Notes: generated from the sequence alone by a model not told the origin. Positions 53,979-63,456 are shown, counted from the first letter of the stretch. The stretch: DNA of 64,000 bases from Streptomyces tailanensis (GCF_008386495.1 NZ_VTHJ01000013.1:62001-126000); one strand, 5' to 3'. A program made the numbers and translations.

Positions 53979-54387
53979 TCGACCAACAACCTCTCGGCGC
54001 CGGCACCTACGTCGTGCCGCGGGTGACTCCACGCCCTAGTACGTCTTTGACTAATGGGCAGTTCAGGCATTCCAGCACGTCACGCTGACGACTTCCAAAC
54101 ACTGGGAGGCAACGATTCCGCGTGATGTAAGTCCCAGATAAATCGGTCATACAGAGCGAGCCCCGGCAAAAAGTGGGGCCCTTGTGAGCGCAGCGGCACC
54201 GATCGACCGCGACGCGTGGTCGTACCACCCTATTTCTCTGTCGAAACGTTATGAACACCGATGCCGACCGTGTCAAAGGACACAGTCGGCTTCGGTGTAT
54301 CTACGACAACTGCCGTATGGCGTTGTGGACTTGGGTCGTATTTCGGGCCCAAGCGGCCGGGGCGCGGTGTTTGAGTTCGTTGCGCCC
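53979..54387. other. gap between the two conservon operons
   Basis: This 409-bp gap holds the terminator of the right-hand operon (54256-54297) and, nearer 53979-54200, the promoter region of cvnA2. The stretch 54100-54250 is AT-richer than its surroundings. I see no coding sequence. Confidence 0.5.
54256..54297 (-). terminator. terminator of the first conservon operon
   Basis: A long stem: CACCGA (54256-54261), GCCGAC (54263-54268) and GTGTC (54270-54274) pair with GACAC (54279-54283), GTCGGC (54285-54290) and TCGGTG (54292-54297), with two mismatches and an AAAG loop. It lies 90 bp downstream of cvnD1. Confidence 0.7.
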
Positions 54388-54963
54388 CTACCGCAGCCGG
54401 GCCATGAGCGCGTGCTCGACGAGGGTGATCAGGGCCGACTTGGCGTCCGCGCGGTGGCGGGCGTCGGTCGTGAGGATCGGGGTGTCGGGCCCGATCTGCA
54501 GGGCCTCGCGGACCTCGTCGGGGGAGTACGGCTGGTGCCCGTCGAAGCCGTTCAGGGCGATCACGAACGGCAGGCCGCTGTTCTCGAAGTAGTCGACGGC
54601 CGGGAAGCAGTCGGCGAGCCGGCGGGTGTCCACCAGGACGACGGCACCGATGGCGCCGCGCACCAGGTCGTCCCACATGAACCAGAAGCGGTCCTGACCG
54701 GGCGTACCGAAGAGGTACAGGATCAGGTCCTGGTCCAGGGTGATACGGCCGAAGTCCATGGCGACCGTCGTGGTCGTCTTGTCCCCGGTGTGCGTCAGAT
54801 CGTCGATGCCGGCCGAGGCGGAGGTCATCACGGCCTCGGTGCGCAGCGGGTTGATCTCCGAGACGGCGCCCACGAACGTGGTCTTGCCCACGCCGAAGCC
54901 ACCCGCCACCACGATCTTCGCCGAGGTGGTGGTCCGTCCCGGTTCAGAGCTTGCGAAGTCCAC
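54388..54963 (-). CDS. cvnD1: conservon small GTPase CvnD (first operon)
   Basis: A 191-aa paralogue of the 49100-49681 GTPase with the same P-loop GGFGVGKTT, GTPGQDRF and LNGFD motifs. It differs at few positions beyond the N-terminal linker (SSEPGRTTTSAK). The GTG at 54963 overlaps cvnC by 20 bp, the same junction as in the other operon. Confidence 0.93.
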   Translation of the reverse strand: MDFASSEPGRTTTSAKIVVAGGFGVGKTTFVGAVSEINPLRTEAVMTSASAGIDDLTHTGDKTTTTVAMDFGRITLDQDLILYLFGTPGQDRFWFMWDDLVRGAIGAVVLVDTRRLADCFPAVDYFENSGLPFVIALNGFDGHQPYSPDEVREALQIGPDTPILTTDARHRADAKSALITLVEHALMARLR

Positions 54964-55342
54964 TGAGCACCCTTTCCAGCAGAGTCACGTCCGGCGCGCC
55001 ACCGGCGTTCTCGTCGCCACCGGGCTGGTGGATCGCGACGAGGCCGGCCTCGGCGAGGTCCGCGACAAGGATCCGGGCCACACCGAGCGGCATGGACAGC
55101 AGGGCCGACACCTCGGCCACCGACTTCACCTCGTGGCACAGGTGGCAGATCCGCTGGTGCTCGGGAAGCAGCCCCATCAGGTGCGCGGGGTCTGCCGTCG
55201 TGCTGATCAGCGCCTCGAGGGCGAGCTGGTAACGCGGCCGCGTCCGGCCACCGGTCATGGCGTACGGCCGAACCAGCGGCTGGTCGCCCTCGTCTCCGTA
55301 CGGCTCTGCGTACGGATCGTGAGGAGCGGTGGGCGGGGTCAT
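54944..55342 (-). CDS. cvnC1: conservon DUF742 protein CvnC (first operon)
   Basis: A 132-aa protein, essentially only the DUF742 domain (PLVRPYAMTGGRTRPRYQL..ICHLCHEVKSVAEVSALL..LERVLSGLRKL), with a 20-residue N-terminus instead of the Pro/Gln-rich extension of its paralogue. GAGGATCC precedes the ATG at 55342. Confidence 0.93.
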   Translation of the reverse strand: MTPPTAPHDPYAEPYGDEGDQPLVRPYAMTGGRTRPRYQLALEALISTTADPAHLMGLLPEHQRICHLCHEVKSVAEVSALLSMPLGVARILVADLAEAGLVAIHQPGGDENAGGAPDVTLLERVLSGLRKL

Positions 55343-55453
55343 GGATCCTCCGAGCGGGACAGCAAGTCGGTCAGTCGAGCCGTCTGGCGGGGGCCGGTGG
55401 GGGGTCTGTGACGGCCGGACGGTGATTTGGTGAGTTCTGTGGATCCGCAGGCG

Positions 55454-55876
55454 TCAGTGGAGCAGACTGCCTTGGAGTTCGGCGCGCAGGTCGGGCGTGA
55501 GCACGGCGCCCGCGCGGTCGACGAGCAGCGCCATCTCGTACCCGACGAGGCCGATGTCGCACTCGGGGTGGGCGAGGACGGCCAGGGACGAACCGTCCGA
55601 GACGGACATCAGGAAGAGGAACCCGCGTTCCATCTCCACCACCGTCTGGGCCACGTCCCCACCCTCGAAGATCCGGGACGCCCCGGCCGTGAGCGAGGTG
55701 AGCCCGGAGGCGACGGCGGCGAGCTGGTCGGCCCGGTCGCGCGGGAACCCTTCGGACATCGCCAGAAGGAGTCCGTCGGCGGACACGACGACGGTGTGGG
55801 ACACCCCGGGGGTGTTGTCCACGAAGTTGGTGATCAACCAGTTGAGGTTCTGTGCCGCCTGGCTCATCTGGCTCAA
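55454..55876 (-). CDS. cvnB1: conservon roadblock/LC7 protein CvnB (first operon)
   Basis: A 140-aa roadblock/LC7 protein nearly identical to the paralogue at 50330-50752. The TTG at 55876 has AGGAG 6 bp upstream and directly follows the cvnA stop (TAGTTG), showing translational coupling. Confidence 0.93.
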   Translation of the reverse strand: MSQMSQAAQNLNWLITNFVDNTPGVSHTVVVSADGLLLAMSEGFPRDRADQLAAVASGLTSLTAGASRIFEGGDVAQTVVEMERGFLFLMSVSDGSSLAVLAHPECDIGLVGYEMALLVDRAGAVLTPDLRAELQGSLLH

Positions 55877-58800
55877 CTAACGCTCCTGCTGGTGAGTGGG
55901 GCTCGGGAAGCTGCCGGTCTGGCCGGTACCGGCCTGTCGACCCTGCGCGATGCCCCGACGGAGATTGGTCAGCCGGCCGCGTACGTCGTCAGGCGAACGC
56001 GAGACCTGCGGACCGGTTTGGTGCTGTTGCTGCTGAGCCGTCCCCGGCACGAGGTTCGCGCGCGGGACCCGGCGCGGCAGGCCGGAGGTGGTGACTCCGC
56101 CTGCCGACGGCTGGCGGACTCGTTCGGCCTGGCGGACCAGGTCGTCATTGGGTGTGCTGCGCCAGGTGGGGGATGCCGGCGCGGCGGGGGTCGCCGGTCG
56201 CTGGGGCGCGACCGGAGCCTGGGGAGCCTGGGCGGGCTGCTGCGGAGCGCTGCCGCCGCCGGGCTGCTGGGCCTGCTGGTTGCCGCCCTGGCCGTTCTGA
56301 CCGCCCTGACCGTGGAACCAGTTGGTCTCCAGCGTGTCGTACAGCGGGGTACGGCCGTCGCCCGGACCCGCGGCCGGGGGCAGAGCCTCCGGTTCCTGCG
56401 GACGCGTGGCGGGGCGCTGCGGGGGCATCGGCGGGCGCTGCGGCGGCCGGGGCGCGCCGGAGTTCTCACCGTTGACCTGCGGACGCTCGAACTGACCGGT
56501 GTCCTGCGGGCTCTGCCGCCCGGGCAGGTCGAACTGCCCGGTGCTCTGGCCGTTCTGCCGAGCCGGGGCGCCGAACTGTCCGGTGTCCTGGCCGTTCTGC
56601 CGGCCCGGCGCGTTGAACTGCCCGGTGTCCTGCGGGTTCTGGCGGCCGGGAACCGGGAACTGCCCGGTGTCCTGCGGGTTCTGCCGGCCCGGTGCCGGGA
56701 ACTGCCCGGTGCCGGAGCCGTCGAAGCCCGCCGCCGCGAACTGGCCGGTGGACGAGGGGTCCTGCGAGGCGCCGCGGGACGGACCGGTGGGCGCCGGCGG
56801 GGCACCGGCCCCGCCGTACACGTCGGAGCGCATGAACGATCCGGTGCCGTCCTGCCCGGCGTCCGAGCCGGGGCGCTGGGCGTCGAAGTCAGGACGTCCG
56901 GCGGGCGCGGAACGCGGGAAGTCGTTGCCGGAGCCCGGGCCCTGGCCGGGGTCGATCCGCGGCATCGGCGCGGTGACGTCCGGCTGCTCGTCGTGGCCGC
57001 GCGGGGCGTCCAGCGAGGCGCGGGGCACCGGCGGCTGCGCGCTCTCGTCGCTCCAGCTCGGCGTGCGCGACGGAGAGTTGCCGCCGGGCAGCTCGGCCCG
57101 CGGACCACCGCGGCCGGGCAGCTGCGGACGAGGGCGACGCCTGCCGGAACGTTCCTTGCCCTGCTTGGGCTGCACGGCGCCGGGACCGCTGTCACCGGGG
57201 CCGCCCGGACGCTGACCCTGGCCGCCGTCGGCGAAGCCGCCCTGGCGCCCGGAGTCGTCGAAGTTCTCGAAGGTGCCGGGGCCACCGGTCCCGGCGGCCT
57301 GGAGGCCCTGCGGGGCCCCCGGAGCCTGGCCGCCGCCGAACATGTCGACGCCGGCACCGGCGGGGGCCGGCCGTCCACCCTGCGGCGGCGGACCGCCCTG
57401 CGGCCCACCCGGACCACCCGGGTTGCCGAAACCACCCGGACCACTGGGGTTGCCGGGCAGCGCGGCCCGCGGGCCCTGTCCGGCGCCCACCTGCCCGCGC
57501 TGCGGGACGGCACCGAGACGGCCGGGACCACCGGAGGGGCCACCGCCGAGCGGCGGGCCCGCCTGGCCGCCGGCCTGGCGACGCGCGGCGGCGGCACCGG
57601 CCGCGGCCTGCGCGGCGGCCGGACCACCGGTGGAGGGCATGCCCTGGCCGGGCTTGCCCGGGGTGGGCTTCTTGTTGCCCTGCGCGACATCGACGGGAAG
57701 CATGACGAGCGCGGTCGTACCGCCCGAGTCGGACGGACGGAGCTGGATCCGGATGCCGTGCCGCTGCGACAGCCGGCCGACCACGAACAGACCCATGCGC
57801 CGGGAGACCGACACGTCCACGGTGGGCGGCGCGGCGAGCCGCTCGTTGATCGCGGCGAGGTCCTCGGGGGAGAGACCGATACCGGTGTCGTGGATCTCGA
57901 TCAGCACCCGGCCGTCGGGCAGGGCGTGACCGGTGACCTTGACCTTGGTCTGCGGTGAGGAGAACGACGTGGCGTTCTCCAGCAGCTCGGCGAGCAGGTG
58001 CACGAGGTCGTTGACGACCCGGCCGGCGACCTCGGTGGTCGGCACCGCGGCGAGCTCGATGCGCTCGTACTGCTCCACCTCGGACGCCGCGGCACGGAGC
58101 ACGTCGACCAGCGGGACCGGACGGGTCCAGCGGCGGCCGGGCTCTTCACCGGCGAGAACGAGGAGGTTCTCACCGTTACGGCGCATGCGGGTGGCGAGGT
58201 GGTCGAGCTTGAACAGGGAGGACAGCTGGTCGGGGTCGGCCTCGCGGGACTCCAGTTCGGAGATGAGCGACAGCTGGCGCTGGATCAGACCCTGGGAGCG
58301 GCGCGAGAGGTTGGTGAACATCGCGTTGACGTTGCCCCGCAGCAGGGCCTGCTCGGCGGCGAGGCGGACCGCCTCGCGGTGCACGTCGTCGAAGGCCGCG
58401 GCCACCTGGCCGATCTCGTCCCGGGAGTGCACACCGACCGACTCGACGGAGGTGTCGACGTCCTGCGGGTCCGACTCCGAGAGCTGCTTGACCAGCTCGG
58501 GCAGCCGGTCCTGGGCGACCTTGGTCGCGGTGTCCTGGAGGCGCCGCAGCGAACGGATCATGGACCGGGCCACGACGAAGGCGCCGACCAGGGAGACACC
58601 GAGGACGAGCAGGATCAGCGCACCGGAGATGATCGCTTCCTGCTCGGATTCACTACGGAGCTGACGAGCCGTCTGCTCCATCTCCTCCAGCAGCGAGCCC
58701 TCGATCTTCTTCATCTGCTCGATCTTGGCAGAAGAATCGTCGACCCAGTCCTTGTACGTGCGCCTGTCCTGGGAGGCCAGACCGCCGTTGCTGGCGAGTA

Positions 58801-59818
58801 CGCGGTCCGCGTAGACGTCGGCGGCCTCGATGGTCGGGTTCGCGTCATCGATCGGCTTGGTCTTCTCTTCGGCGCCGTCACCGTAGATGTCGGAGAAGGT
58901 GGTGCGGTCGGACTGCTCGTTCGCCAGGGCCGAGTTCGCGTACAGCCGGTCGTTCTCGGAGAGCGAGCCCGGGTCGTCGTCGGTCTCGGGCAGGGCCGCC
59001 GCGATGACCGCGCGCTGGACGGAGGCGTACTCCTTGGCGGAGGAGAAGGCCGCCAGGGCACGGGTGCGCGTGATCATCTCCGGGTTGCTGGTCGCCTCGG
59101 CCATGTCCGTGGACAGACCCAGCAGCTGGGTGATCAGACGGTGGTACGCCTCGACGGTCTGCGTGGAGTTCCTGGCGTCCTCGTAGGCGTTGCCGCGGAT
59201 GCCGTTGAGGTTGTTCAGCTCGCGCGCGACGCGGACGAGGCTGTCGCGGACACCGGGCAGCTTGTCCGTGGTGTTCGCGTTCTCGGCTTCCTGGGTCGCG
59301 TCGAGGAACTGGATCCGGGCCTGGTCCGTCTTCTGGCGGGTGCCCTTGACCGTGTAGTCGGAGGCGTTCAGGCCGTGCGCGAGGGGGCCGGCGGACAGGT
59401 CGCGCTCCCGCTGGAGCGCGTCGGCGAGCTCGGTCGCCTGCTTGGTCATGTCGGTCAGCAGCCGCATGTTCTCGAGCTGCTGGATGTCGTCCACGTTGTC
59501 GCCGATGCGGAGCGCGCCGAGCGAGGTCGCCGCCACCACGGGGAGCGCGAGCAGCGACACGAGACGGGTCGAAATACGCCAGTTGCGGAGAGCTATTCGT
59601 GAACCGGGGCCGCTGGAGCCGACCTTGTTGCCGCCCTTGGGCTTCCCGGGCGGCGGGGGAGGAGCGGACGCGCCGGGGCGCCCGGAGCGCTCACCGCCGT
59701 CGCCGATCTCCGCCGGACCCGGGTTCTGGGCGTGCTGGGGGGAGGAGCCGTTACCGGCTCCGTTGTGTGGCTCCGGCTCCGCCGAAGCGCTGCCATCCCT
59801 CTTGAAACGTCCCTGCAC
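55877..59818 (-). CDS. cvnA1: conservon sensor histidine-kinase-like protein CvnA (first operon)
   Basis: A 1313-aa membrane sensor: Gly/Pro-rich N-terminus, helix about 86-103 (LVSLLALPVVAATSLGAL), NIT-type extracellular domain, second helix (IISGALILLVLGVSLVGAFVVA), HAMP, and HATPase with HLLAELLENATSFSSP and DTGIGL. The C-terminal about 500 residues are Gly/Pro/Gln-rich and include six tandem TGQF-containing repeats of about 13 residues (56487-56750). The GTG at 59818 (MQGRFKRDGSASA) is preferred to GTG 60016 because CAGAGGTTG precedes it exactly as at cvnA2. If 60016 is used the protein has 66 extra, low-complexity residues. Confidence 0.9.
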   Translation of the reverse strand: MQGRFKRDGSASAEPEPHNGAGNGSSPQHAQNPGPAEIGDGGERSGRPGASAPPPPPGKPKGGNKVGSSGPGSRIALRNWRISTRLVSLLALPVVAATSLGALRIGDNVDDIQQLENMRLLTDMTKQATELADALQRERDLSAGPLAHGLNASDYTVKGTRQKTDQARIQFLDATQEAENANTTDKLPGVRDSLVRVARELNNLNGIRGNAYEDARNSTQTVEAYHRLITQLLGLSTDMAEATSNPEMITRTRALAAFSSAKEYASVQRAVIAAALPETDDDPGSLSENDRLYANSALANEQSDRTTFSDIYGDGAEEKTKPIDDANPTIEAADVYADRVLASNGGLASQDRRTYKDWVDDSSAKIEQMKKIEGSLLEEMEQTARQLRSESEQEAIISGALILLVLGVSLVGAFVVARSMIRSLRRLQDTATKVAQDRLPELVKQLSESDPQDVDTSVESVGVHSRDEIGQVAAAFDDVHREAVRLAAEQALLRGNVNAMFTNLSRRSQGLIQRQLSLISELESREADPDQLSSLFKLDHLATRMRRNGENLLVLAGEEPGRRWTRPVPLVDVLRAAASEVEQYERIELAAVPTTEVAGRVVNDLVHLLAELLENATSFSSPQTKVKVTGHALPDGRVLIEIHDTGIGLSPEDLAAINERLAAPPTVDVSVSRRMGLFVVGRLSQRHGIRIQLRPSDSGGTTALVMLPVDVAQGNKKPTPGKPGQGMPSTGGPAAAQAAAGAAAARRQAGGQAGPPLGGGPSGGPGRLGAVPQRGQVGAGQGPRAALPGNPSGPGGFGNPGGPGGPQGGPPPQGGRPAPAGAGVDMFGGGQAPGAPQGLQAAGTGGPGTFENFDDSGRQGGFADGGQGQRPGGPGDSGPGAVQPKQGKERSGRRRPRPQLPGRGGPRAELPGGNSPSRTPSWSDESAQPPVPRASLDAPRGHDEQPDVTAPMPRIDPGQGPGSGNDFPRSAPAGRPDFDAQRPGSDAGQDGTGSFMRSDVYGGAGAPPAPTGPSRGASQDPSSTGQFAAAGFDGSGTGQFPAPGRQNPQDTGQFPVPGRQNPQDTGQFNAPGRQNGQDTGQFGAPARQNGQSTGQFDLPGRQSPQDTGQFERPQVNGENSGAPRPPQRPPMPPQRPATRPQEPEALPPAAGPGDGRTPLYDTLETNWFHGQGGQNGQGGNQQAQQPGGGSAPQQPAQAPQAPVAPQRPATPAAPASPTWRSTPNDDLVRQAERVRQPSAGGVTTSGLPRRVPRANLVPGTAQQQQHQTGPQVSRSPDDVRGRLTNLRRGIAQGRQAGTGQTGSFPSPTHQQER

Positions 59819-60043
59819 TAGCGTCGCAACCTCTGGACCAGGCGCCCCTCCGCGTGAACGGCGGGGCGGTGTCGGCGTCTTGGGGGCGCCCTGAATACGT
59901 CCCCTGTTGGTGGTCGTGAGTGACCGGCGCTGGCTCCCCCTTCCACCGCCGCCAGGCGCTGCTTTGCGCCTCTGCGCGCCGGCACGATCCTGCGGCGGTC
60001 CGTGGAATTCCAGCACAGTGCCGGATCTCCAACAAGGCCAATG

Positions 60044-60088
60044 GGTAACGGTCTGTTCACTGTGACAGTGTGTGAGGTGAGCGTTACC
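60044..60088. promoter_or_regulatory. nested inverted repeats upstream of cvnA1
   Basis: GGTAACG (60044-60050) and CGTTACC (60082-60088) pair perfectly and enclose CACTG-TGA-CAGTG (60058-60070). They lie about 230 bp upstream of cvnA1, in a 613-bp gap (59819-60431) that is otherwise gene-free, is AT-richer than average around 60090-60310, and includes TGAGT/ACTCA at about 60258-60274. It may be an operator or part of a long 5' leader. Confidence 0.4.
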
Positions 60089-60431
60089 AGATGTGGACAG
60101 GGTTTCCCGTCAAAACGGGCATATTCCTGCGATTCACTGCCGTGGGCAGGGTGTCCCAGTCGCCATGATCAGGAGCGGAATGCGGGCTTCAGATGGCCGA
60201 TATCCGTTTTGTCGGGGTGAGTTGAGGATCCGGATTGCCCGTTTTGCCCATGACTGAGTGAGCAAACTCACACGCCGATCATGCCTTCTTCACGTCTTGA
60301 CCCGGGAATCGGATGTTTAGCCTGACGCTTTACAGGGATGGCGAATCCGACAACCCGCGCTTGTGGGGCGACTCTTGCAGCCGGCCCGGCGCCCGCATAT
60401 GACGAGGTCCAGAACAACAGTGAAGACGACG

Positions 60432-60599
60432 ATGATGTTCCGCACGATAGCCAACCCCCGGCGCACCACGCTGGCCCACCTCGCCGACGCCGAGGAGCTG
60501 CGCACGCCGGAGCAGGAGCATTCTGTCGACCTCCCCTCCCAGACCGCCAACCCGCGCCGCACCGTCCTCATGAAGGTCCCGGTCCAGGCCGCGGAGTAG
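60432..60599 (+). CDS. small hypothetical protein, 55 aa, with internal ANPRRTxL repeat
   Basis: The product MMFRTIANPRRTTLAHLADAEE... contains ANPRRTTL near the start and ANPRRTVL near the end, an internal duplication. It is soluble with mixed charge. ATG 60432 or 60435 may be used; GAAGA lies just upstream. Two strong terminators follow, which supports an independent transcript. I recognise no family. Confidence 0.65.
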   Translation: MMFRTIANPRRTTLAHLADAEELRTPEQEHSVDLPSQTANPRRTVLMKVPVQAAE

Positions 60600-60618
60600 T
60601 TGCGCGCTCAAGTACGCG

Positions 60619-60650
60619 CAGGATCCGCCCGCTGCTCAAGGCGGATCCTG
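60619..60650 (+). terminator. terminator after the 55-aa gene
   Basis: A perfect 11-bp stem, CAGGATCCGCC (60619-60629) with GGCGGATCCTG (60640-60650), 20 bp after the stop. Confidence 0.8.
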
Positions 60651-60685
60651 TGAATACGAGACGGTCCCTGTGAGAACACAGGGAG

Positions 60686-60720
60686 AAGGGCGCCCGGCCA
60701 CCCGGCCAGGGCGCCCTTTA
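60686..60720 (+). terminator. second terminator
   Basis: A perfect 10-bp stem, AAGGGCGCCC (60686-60695) with GGGCGCCCTT (60709-60718), loop GGCC..GGCC and trailing TTTA. Together with the previous hairpin it isolates the FAH-gltX operon. Confidence 0.8.
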
Positions 60721-60837
60721 CGTGTACGCGCCCGCATGCACGGCGTTATTACGCGAGGCGGGCACCCTTTGCCGCGTTAGCCTGGAGCGGCAGACTCCAG
60801 CCGGCTCAGTTACTCAGTTAAGGGGCGCAAGCATCCC

Positions 60838-61614
60838 GTGCGCATCGCCAGGTTCTCCATCGACGGGAACGTAGCCTTCGGCGCGGTCGAGGGCGACAAG
60901 CCGGACGAGCTCGTCCTCGACATCATCAAGGGCATTCCGTTCGCGGACTTCGAACTCTCCGGCACAAAGGTCCCGGTCAGCAAGGTCAGGCTGCTGCCGC
61001 CGGTGCTCCCCAACAAGGTCGTCGCCTTCGGCCGCAACTACGCCGAGCACGCCAGGGAGCTGGGCAACGAGGTGCCCGACGCCCCGTTCGCCTTCTTCAA
61101 GCCGGCCACCTCGGTGATCGGCCCCGGCGACGAGATCCAGTACCCCTCCTTCTCGCAGGAACTCCACCACGAGGCCGAGCTGGCCGTGGTCATCGGCCGT
61201 ATGTGCCGCGAGGTCCCGCGCGACCGCGTCAAGGACGTGATCTTCGGCTACACCTGCGCCAACGACGTCACCGCGCGCGACGTCCAGCGCCGCGAGAAGC
61301 AGTGGGCCAGGGCCAAGGGCTTCGACACCTCCTGCCCGCTCGGCCCCTGGGTGGAGACGGAGCTGGACCCCTCCGACCTGACCATCCAGCTCACGGTCAA
61401 CGGGCAGCAGCGCCAGCTCGGCCGGACGAGCGAGATGATCCACTCCATCGAGGACCTGATCGTCAACATCACCGAGGCCATGACCCTGCTCCCCGGCGAC
61501 GTCATCCTCACGGGCACCCCGGCAGGGGTCGGCCCCCTCAACGTCGGCGACGAAGTCGCCGTCACCATCGAAGGCATCGGCACTCTCACCAACAAGGTGA
61601 TCAAGCGTGGCTAA
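60838..61614 (+). CDS. fumarylacetoacetate hydrolase (FAH) family protein
   Basis: A 258-aa metal-dependent enzyme. [43 protein letters not shown] (metal-binding Glu residues), [34 protein letters not shown] (in pieces) and [18 protein letters not shown] are the FAH core motifs. Members act as hydrolases, decarboxylases or isomerases on acylpyruvate-type compounds; the exact substrate is unclear. The GTG at 60838 follows AAGGGG. Its end overlaps gltX by 8 bp, so the two are co-expressed. Confidence 0.93.
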   Translation: MRIARFSIDGNVAFGAVEGDKPDELVLDIIKGIPFADFELSGTKVPVSKVRLLPPVLPNKVVAFGRNYAEHARELGNEVPDAPFAFFKPATSVIGPGDEIQYPSFSQELHHEAELAVVIGRMCREVPRDRVKDVIFGYTCANDVTARDVQRREKQWARAKGFDTSCPLGPWVETELDPSDLTIQLTVNGQQRQLGRTSEMIHSIEDLIVNITEAMTLLPGDVILTGTPAGVGPLNVGDEVAVTIEGIGTLTNKVIKRG

Positions 61615-63082
61615 CGGCTCCGTCCGCGTACGTTTCTGTCCGTCCCCGACCGGCAACCCCCATGTGGGCCTGGTCCGCACGGCCCTGTTCAACTGGGCGT
61701 TCGCCCGCCACACCGGCGGCACGTTCGTCTTCCGCATCGAGGACACCGACGCGGCCCGTGACTCCGAGGAGTCCTACGAGCAGCTCCTGGACTCCCTGCG
61801 CTGGCTGGGCTTCACCTGGGACGAGGGCCCCGAGATCGGCGGCCCGCACGCGCCGTACCGCCAGTCGCAGCGCATGGACACCTACAAGGAGATCGCCGGC
61901 AAGCTCCTGGAGGCCGGCCGCGCGTACCACTGCTACTGCACCGCCTCGGAGCTGGAGGAGCGCCGCGACGCCGCCCGCGCGGCCGGCCGCCCGTCCGGCT
62001 ACGACGGCAAGTGCCGCGAGGTCACGTCCGAGCAGAAGGAGCGGTACGAGGCCGAGGGCCGCGAGTCGATCGTCCGCTTCCGGATGCCCGACGAGACGAT
62101 CACCTTCACGGACCTCGTCCGCGGCGAGCTCACCTTCACCCCGGAGAACGTGCCGGACTACGGCATCGTCCGCGCGAACGGCGCCCCGCTCTACACGCTC
62201 GTCAACCCGGTCGACGATGCCCTGATGGAGATCACCCACGTCCTGCGCGGCGAGGACCTCCTCTCCTCGACGCCCCGTCAGATTGCCCTGTACAAGGCGC
62301 TGATGGAGCTGGGTATCGCCAAGTCCGTGCCGCAGTTCGGCCACCTGCCGTACGTGATGGGCGAGGGCAACAAGAAGCTGTCCAAGCGCGACCCGCAGTC
62401 GTCGCTCAACCTCTACCGCGAGCGCGGCTTCCTCCCCGAGGGCCTGCTCAACTACCTCTCCCTCCTTGGCTGGTCGCTCTCCGCGGACAAGGACATCTTC
62501 ACGATCGAGGAGATGGTCGCCGCCTTCGACATCGCGGACGTGAACCCCAACCCGGCCCGCTTCGACCTGAAGAAGTGTGAGGCGATCAACGCCGACCACA
62601 TCCGCATGCTGGATGTGAAGGAGTTCACCGAGCGCTGCGCCCCCTGGCTGAAGGCCCCCTTCGCCCCCTGGGCCCCGGAGGACTTCGACGAGACGAAGTG
62701 GGAGGCCATCGCCCCGCACGCGCAGACCCGCCTCAGGGTCCTCTCGGAGATCACCGAGAACGTCGACTTCCTGTTCCTGCCGGAGCCGGTCGAGGACGAG
62801 GCGAGCTGGACGAAGGCGATGAAGGAGGGCAGCGACGCCCTGCTCCGCACGGCCCGCGAGAAGCTGGAGTCGGCCGACTGGACCTCGCCCGAGTCCCTCA
62901 AGGAGGCCGTCCTGGCCGCCGGCGAGACCCATGGCCTCAAGCTCGGCAAGGCCCAGGCCCCCGTCCGCGTCGCCGTCACCGGCCGCACGGTCGGCCTGCC
63001 GCTCTTCGAATCCCTGGAGATTCTGGGCAAGGAGAAGACACTGGCGAGGATCGACGCGGCGCTGGCCAAGCTGGCGGCGTGA
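61607..63082 (+). CDS. gltX: glutamyl-tRNA synthetase
   Basis: Charges tRNA-Glu, and in actinobacteria probably also tRNA-Gln for later amidation. The 491-aa class I synthetase has the HIGH-type motif SPTGNPHVG (His19), RIEDTD, and the KMSKS-type motif KKLSKRD (256-262), followed by the helical anticodon-binding domain. The GTG at 61607 lies within the end of the FAH gene. A strong terminator follows. Confidence 0.97.
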   Translation: MANGSVRVRFCPSPTGNPHVGLVRTALFNWAFARHTGGTFVFRIEDTDAARDSEESYEQLLDSLRWLGFTWDEGPEIGGPHAPYRQSQRMDTYKEIAGKLLEAGRAYHCYCTASELEERRDAARAAGRPSGYDGKCREVTSEQKERYEAEGRESIVRFRMPDETITFTDLVRGELTFTPENVPDYGIVRANGAPLYTLVNPVDDALMEITHVLRGEDLLSSTPRQIALYKALMELGIAKSVPQFGHLPYVMGEGNKKLSKRDPQSSLNLYRERGFLPEGLLNYLSLLGWSLSADKDIFTIEEMVAAFDIADVNPNPARFDLKKCEAINADHIRMLDVKEFTERCAPWLKAPFAPWAPEDFDETKWEAIAPHAQTRLRVLSEITENVDFLFLPEPVEDEASWTKAMKEGSDALLRTAREKLESADWTSPESLKEAVLAAGETHGLKLGKAQAPVRVAVTGRTVGLPLFESLEILGKEKTLARIDAALAKLAA

Positions 63083-63093
63083 CGCACGCGCAC

Positions 63094-63137
63094 ACGTGAG
63101 GGGCGGCACCCGGGCATCCGGGCGCCGCCCCTCACGT
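63094..63137 (+). terminator. gltX terminator with duplicated right arm
   Basis: A perfect 14-bp stem, ACGTGAGGGGCGGC (63094-63107) with GCCGCCCCTCACGT (63124-63137), has an inner CCCGG/CCGGG extension. A second copy of the right arm (CCGGGTGCCGCCCCTCA) follows at about 63147-63162 and could pair with the same left arm. Confidence 0.88.
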
Positions 63138-63172
63138 CTGGGCTTCCGGGTGCCGCCCCTCAGCGCATTGGT

Positions 63173-63456
63173 TCAGACGGCGTCGTCCTCATCGATCAGA
63201 TAGTGGCTCTCGTCGAAGATCTCCAGCACGACGACGACCATGATCGCGCCGGCCACCATGTACTCCAGCATCACACCGGCGCCACATACGCCCTACGTAG
63301 ATGCTCGTCCGGGCCCAGCGGCGCCGTCGAGGTCTTCTGGAACGGATCACGGGCCAGTATCCGCACGGCCTTGTCCAACTGGGCCTGGCGCGACGCGGGC
63401 AGAGTGTCGTACGCCGCGCGGGCCTCGACGGTGAACTGGACGCGGTACTCGGGCAT
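63173..63456 (-). pseudogene. RelE/ParE-family toxin gene with a frameshift
   Basis: The ATG at 63456 begins MPEYRVQFTVEARAAYDTLPASRQAQLDKAV..., a ParE/RelE-type fold, but the frame stops at 63271 after RRAYVAPV. The expected C-terminal strands, MLEYMVAGAIMVVVVLEIFDESHYLIDEDDAV (in pieces), continue in another frame from 63271 to the stop at 63173. One missing base near 63274-63278 would join them as YVAPGVMLEYMV. So the toxin is probably inactivated, or the short form is used. No antitoxin gene is adjacent. Confidence 0.7.

Noticed and set aside
50526..54026. 1166-aa open frame on the plus strand opposite cvnA2
   Set aside because: It mirrors the codon bias of the minus-strand sensor gene, has low-complexity composition and no ribosome site or domain.
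55427..57958. 843-aa plus-strand frame opposite cvnB1 and the cvnA1 tail
   Set aside because: A shadow of low-complexity Gly/Pro/Gln codons. No start signal.
59819..60016. 66-residue N-terminal extension of CvnA1 from GTG 60016
   Set aside because: The ribosome-site context at 59818 matches that of the paralogue cvnA2. The extension is low complexity with only a distant GGAG before it.
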